Below, one piece after another: positions 62,713-64,000 of a DNA stretch of 64,000 bases (within the stretch, counting starts at the first letter, position 1; each line of letters opens with the position of its first letter). The position numbers were made by a program, and so were the translations under genes. The notes below the pieces were generated by a model. That model had not been told where the DNA came from. It was given only the letters and a program-made list of their open reading frames with translations, and did not search any database. Source of the DNA: Aurantiacibacter spongiae (lineage in GTDB: Bacteria; Pseudomonadota; Alphaproteobacteria; Sphingomonadales; Sphingomonadaceae); NCBI RefSeq assembly GCF_003815535.1, contig NZ_RPFZ01000001.1:1984001-2048000 (forward strand), read 5' to 3'.

Positions 62713-63102
62713 ATGTCAGATTACCCCAGCCTCCGCAGTTCCGTTACCCTCCGTCCGTTCCGCTGCGGGAACGATGACGAGGCGGTCGGCGACGACAAGG
62801 ATGGCGAGGGACAGGTCGGCATCGCCACCAAGACCCGCACCCGTCCCAAAAAGCCCAGCCAGTACAAGGTGCTGCTGCTGAACGACGATTACACGCCGAT
62901 GGAATTCGTCGTCATGGTTCTCAAGCGCTTCTTCCGCATGGATTTGGAACAGGCGACCCGGGTGATGCTGCACGTTCACCAGAAGGGCGTCGGCGTATGC
63001 GGCATTTTCCCGTACGAGGTGGCGGAAACGAAGGTGAATCAGGTGATGGATTTCGCCCGCGAGAACCAGCACCCCCTGCAATGCACGCTGGAAAAGGCCT
63101 GA
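62713..63102 (+). CDS. clpS: ATP-dependent Clp protease adaptor ClpS
   Basis: ClpS delivers N-end-rule substrates to ClpAP. The 129-residue protein has a disordered 50-residue N-terminus, then [30 protein letters not shown] and the C-terminal H-P-L-Q-C-T-L-E. The N-D-D and hydrophobic pocket are kept. ATG 62713 has no clear ribosome site; an upstream in-frame start is possible. No clpA follows, unlike in many bacteria; a lipopolysaccharide export permease gene does. Confidence 0.92.
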   Translation: MSDYPSLRSSVTLRPFRCGNDDEAVGDDKDGEGQVGIATKTRTRPKKPSQYKVLLLNDDYTPMEFVVMVLKRFFRMDLEQATRVMLHVHQKGVGVCGIFPYEVAETKVNQVMDFARENQHPLQCTLEKA

Positions 63103-63196
63103 TCCGCGCCGATCGATGACCGTTGGGGCATGACGGCATGGCGTTTACGCGCTAGAGCGGCAAACCAAGCCCCGCCATCCTCCGGACCCCCGCGAC

Positions 63197-64000
63197 TTGT
63201 CCCGCTTCTTCACCGCTCTCGACCGCTACATTCTCCGGCTGACGATCGTGCCGATGATCGGCGTGTTCGTTCTGGCAGCCAGCCTCCTGATGCTGGAAAA
63301 GATGCTGCGCCTGTTCGAATTCGTGAGTACCGAGGGCGGGCCGGTCAACGTCGTGTTTTCGATGATGCTGAACCTGGTGCCCGAATATGCGGGGCTGGCC
63401 ATTCCGCTCGGCCTGATGCTGGGGGTGCTGTTCGCCTTTCGCAAGCTGGCAGTCTCCAGCGAGCTCGACGTCATGCGCGCGGTAGGGTGGAGCTACCTGC
63501 GCCTGCTTCGCGTACCCTACCTCATCACGCTGCTGCTCGTCGGCCTGAACTTCGCCATCGTCTATTACATCCAGCCGCAATCACGCTTCGCCTACGAGGA
63601 AATGCAGTTCGATCTGCGCTCGGGCGCGCTTGGTGCGTCAATCAAGGTGGGCGAGTTCAACACGATCGAGGATCGCATGGCCCTGCGTATCGAGGAGAGC
63701 CGGGACGACGGGCGGCAGCTGATGGGCATCTTCGCCCGCGTCGCCGACGATAACGGGCAGACCCTTTCCATCACCGCGCGCGAGGGGCGCTTCCTCGCCA
63801 ATCAGGACGACCGCAACACGATCATCCTGCGCCTGCTCGACGGTACCCAGGTGCACGAGGTGCCGACGGGCACCCCGCGCGTGCTCAGTTTCAGTCAGCT
63901 CGATCTGCCGATCGACCTCCCGGCAATCGAGAACTTTCGCGGGCGCGGAGAGGACGAGCGCGAATACATCCTGCCCGAACTGCTCAAGATCGGCTGGAAC
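63197..64000 (+). CDS. lptF: LPS export permease LptF/LptG family, 3' end cut by window edge
   Basis: A YjgP/YjgQ-family permease that, with LptB, extracts LPS from the inner membrane. The visible 268 codons show the N-terminal pair of helices (L-T-I-V-P-M-I-G-V-F-V-L-A-A and the E-Y-A-G-L-A-I-P-L-G-L-M-L-G segment), E-L-D-V-M-R-A-V-G-W-S, a third helix and the start of the periplasmic beta-jellyroll (G-A-S-I-K-V-G-E-F). The start is TTG 63197 by N-terminal fit, with no strong ribosome site. LptF rather than LptG is my best guess. Confidence 0.85.
   Translation, partial: MSRFFTALDRYILRLTIVPMIGVFVLAASLLMLEKMLRLFEFVSTEGGPVNVVFSMMLNLVPEYAGLAIPLGLMLGVLFAFRKLAVSSELDVMRAVGWSYLRLLRVPYLITLLLVGLNFAIVYYIQPQSRFAYEEMQFDLRSGALGASIKVGEFNTIEDRMALRIEESRDDGRQLMGIFARVADDNGQTLSITAREGRFLANQDDRNTIILRLLDGTQVHEVPTGTPRVLSFSQLDLPIDLPAIENFRGRGEDEREYILPELLKIGWN

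Overview
The window is a high-GC, densely coded stretch that reads as an alphaproteobacterial chromosome, most likely order Sphingomonadales (Erythrobacteraceae or Sphingomonadaceae). The pointers are a NepR/EcfG general stress locus, a membrane-anchored class I cytochrome c, a class I PHA synthase with phasin, a PEP-CTERM-like protein and the general protein style. The genus call is inference. I saw no rRNA, CRISPR array, insertion sequence, phage or plasmid signature; the content is chromosomal core genes with several accessory cassettes.

Layout. 1-8 kb: partial aroC, ruvA / DsrE-like gene / ruvB with overlapping reading frames, a Ser/Thr/Asn/Gln-rich PEP-CTERM-like protein, acnA and a 58-residue membrane protein. 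8-16 kb: DMT exporter, two different L,D-transpeptidase-type proteins facing each other across a 47-residue orphan peptide gene, a glycosyltransferase-like protein, a retropepsin-like protease, a histone-deacetylase-family amidohydrolase, a divergent pyrophosphatase and ispG. 16-23 kb: S41 peptidase, ZntB/CorA transporter, CPA2 antiporter with RCK domain, GAF-EAL protein, GNAT and a mechanosensitive-channel-like protein. 23-30 kb: a tightly overlapped minus-strand operon DUF4129-DUF4350-MoxR-DUF58-SpoIIM-RDD downstream of pheA. 30-33.9 kb: cytochrome c, rlmE, ppx/gppA and a sterol-desaturase-like hydroxylase.

33.9-39.8 kb is the most distinctive cassette. It holds two arsenosugar-type glycosyltransferases (TIGR04282, TIGR04283 types), a reductase-like SDR, an ArsM-type methyltransferase with the four expected cysteines, a MerA-like flavoprotein disulfide reductase and a radical SAM protein, arranged as convergent and divergent pairs with overlapping junctions. 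It looks like a variant organoarsenical (arsenosugar or arsenolipid) pathway.

40-47.7 kb: tRNA-Gln, a LOG-family protein with a probable CTG start, two AI-2E-family transporters, thiD, glmM, sodB, and the nepR-ecfG anti-sigma/sigma pair, preceded by an exact EcfG-type promoter match and facing a CHASE/HWE histidine kinase. 49.6-55.7 kb: modABC followed directly by a PaoABC-type molybdenum aldehyde oxidoreductase, so the metal importer and the enzyme that uses the metal sit side by side. 55.7-64 kb: tRNA-Thr and tRNA-Cys, a SulP transporter, a PilZ protein, an AlaC-type aminotransferase, phaC, a phasin gene with a clear sigma70-type promoter bracketed by two copies of a palindromic operator, clpS, and the start of lptF.

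All calls come from reading motifs and gene order by eye; no database search was run.
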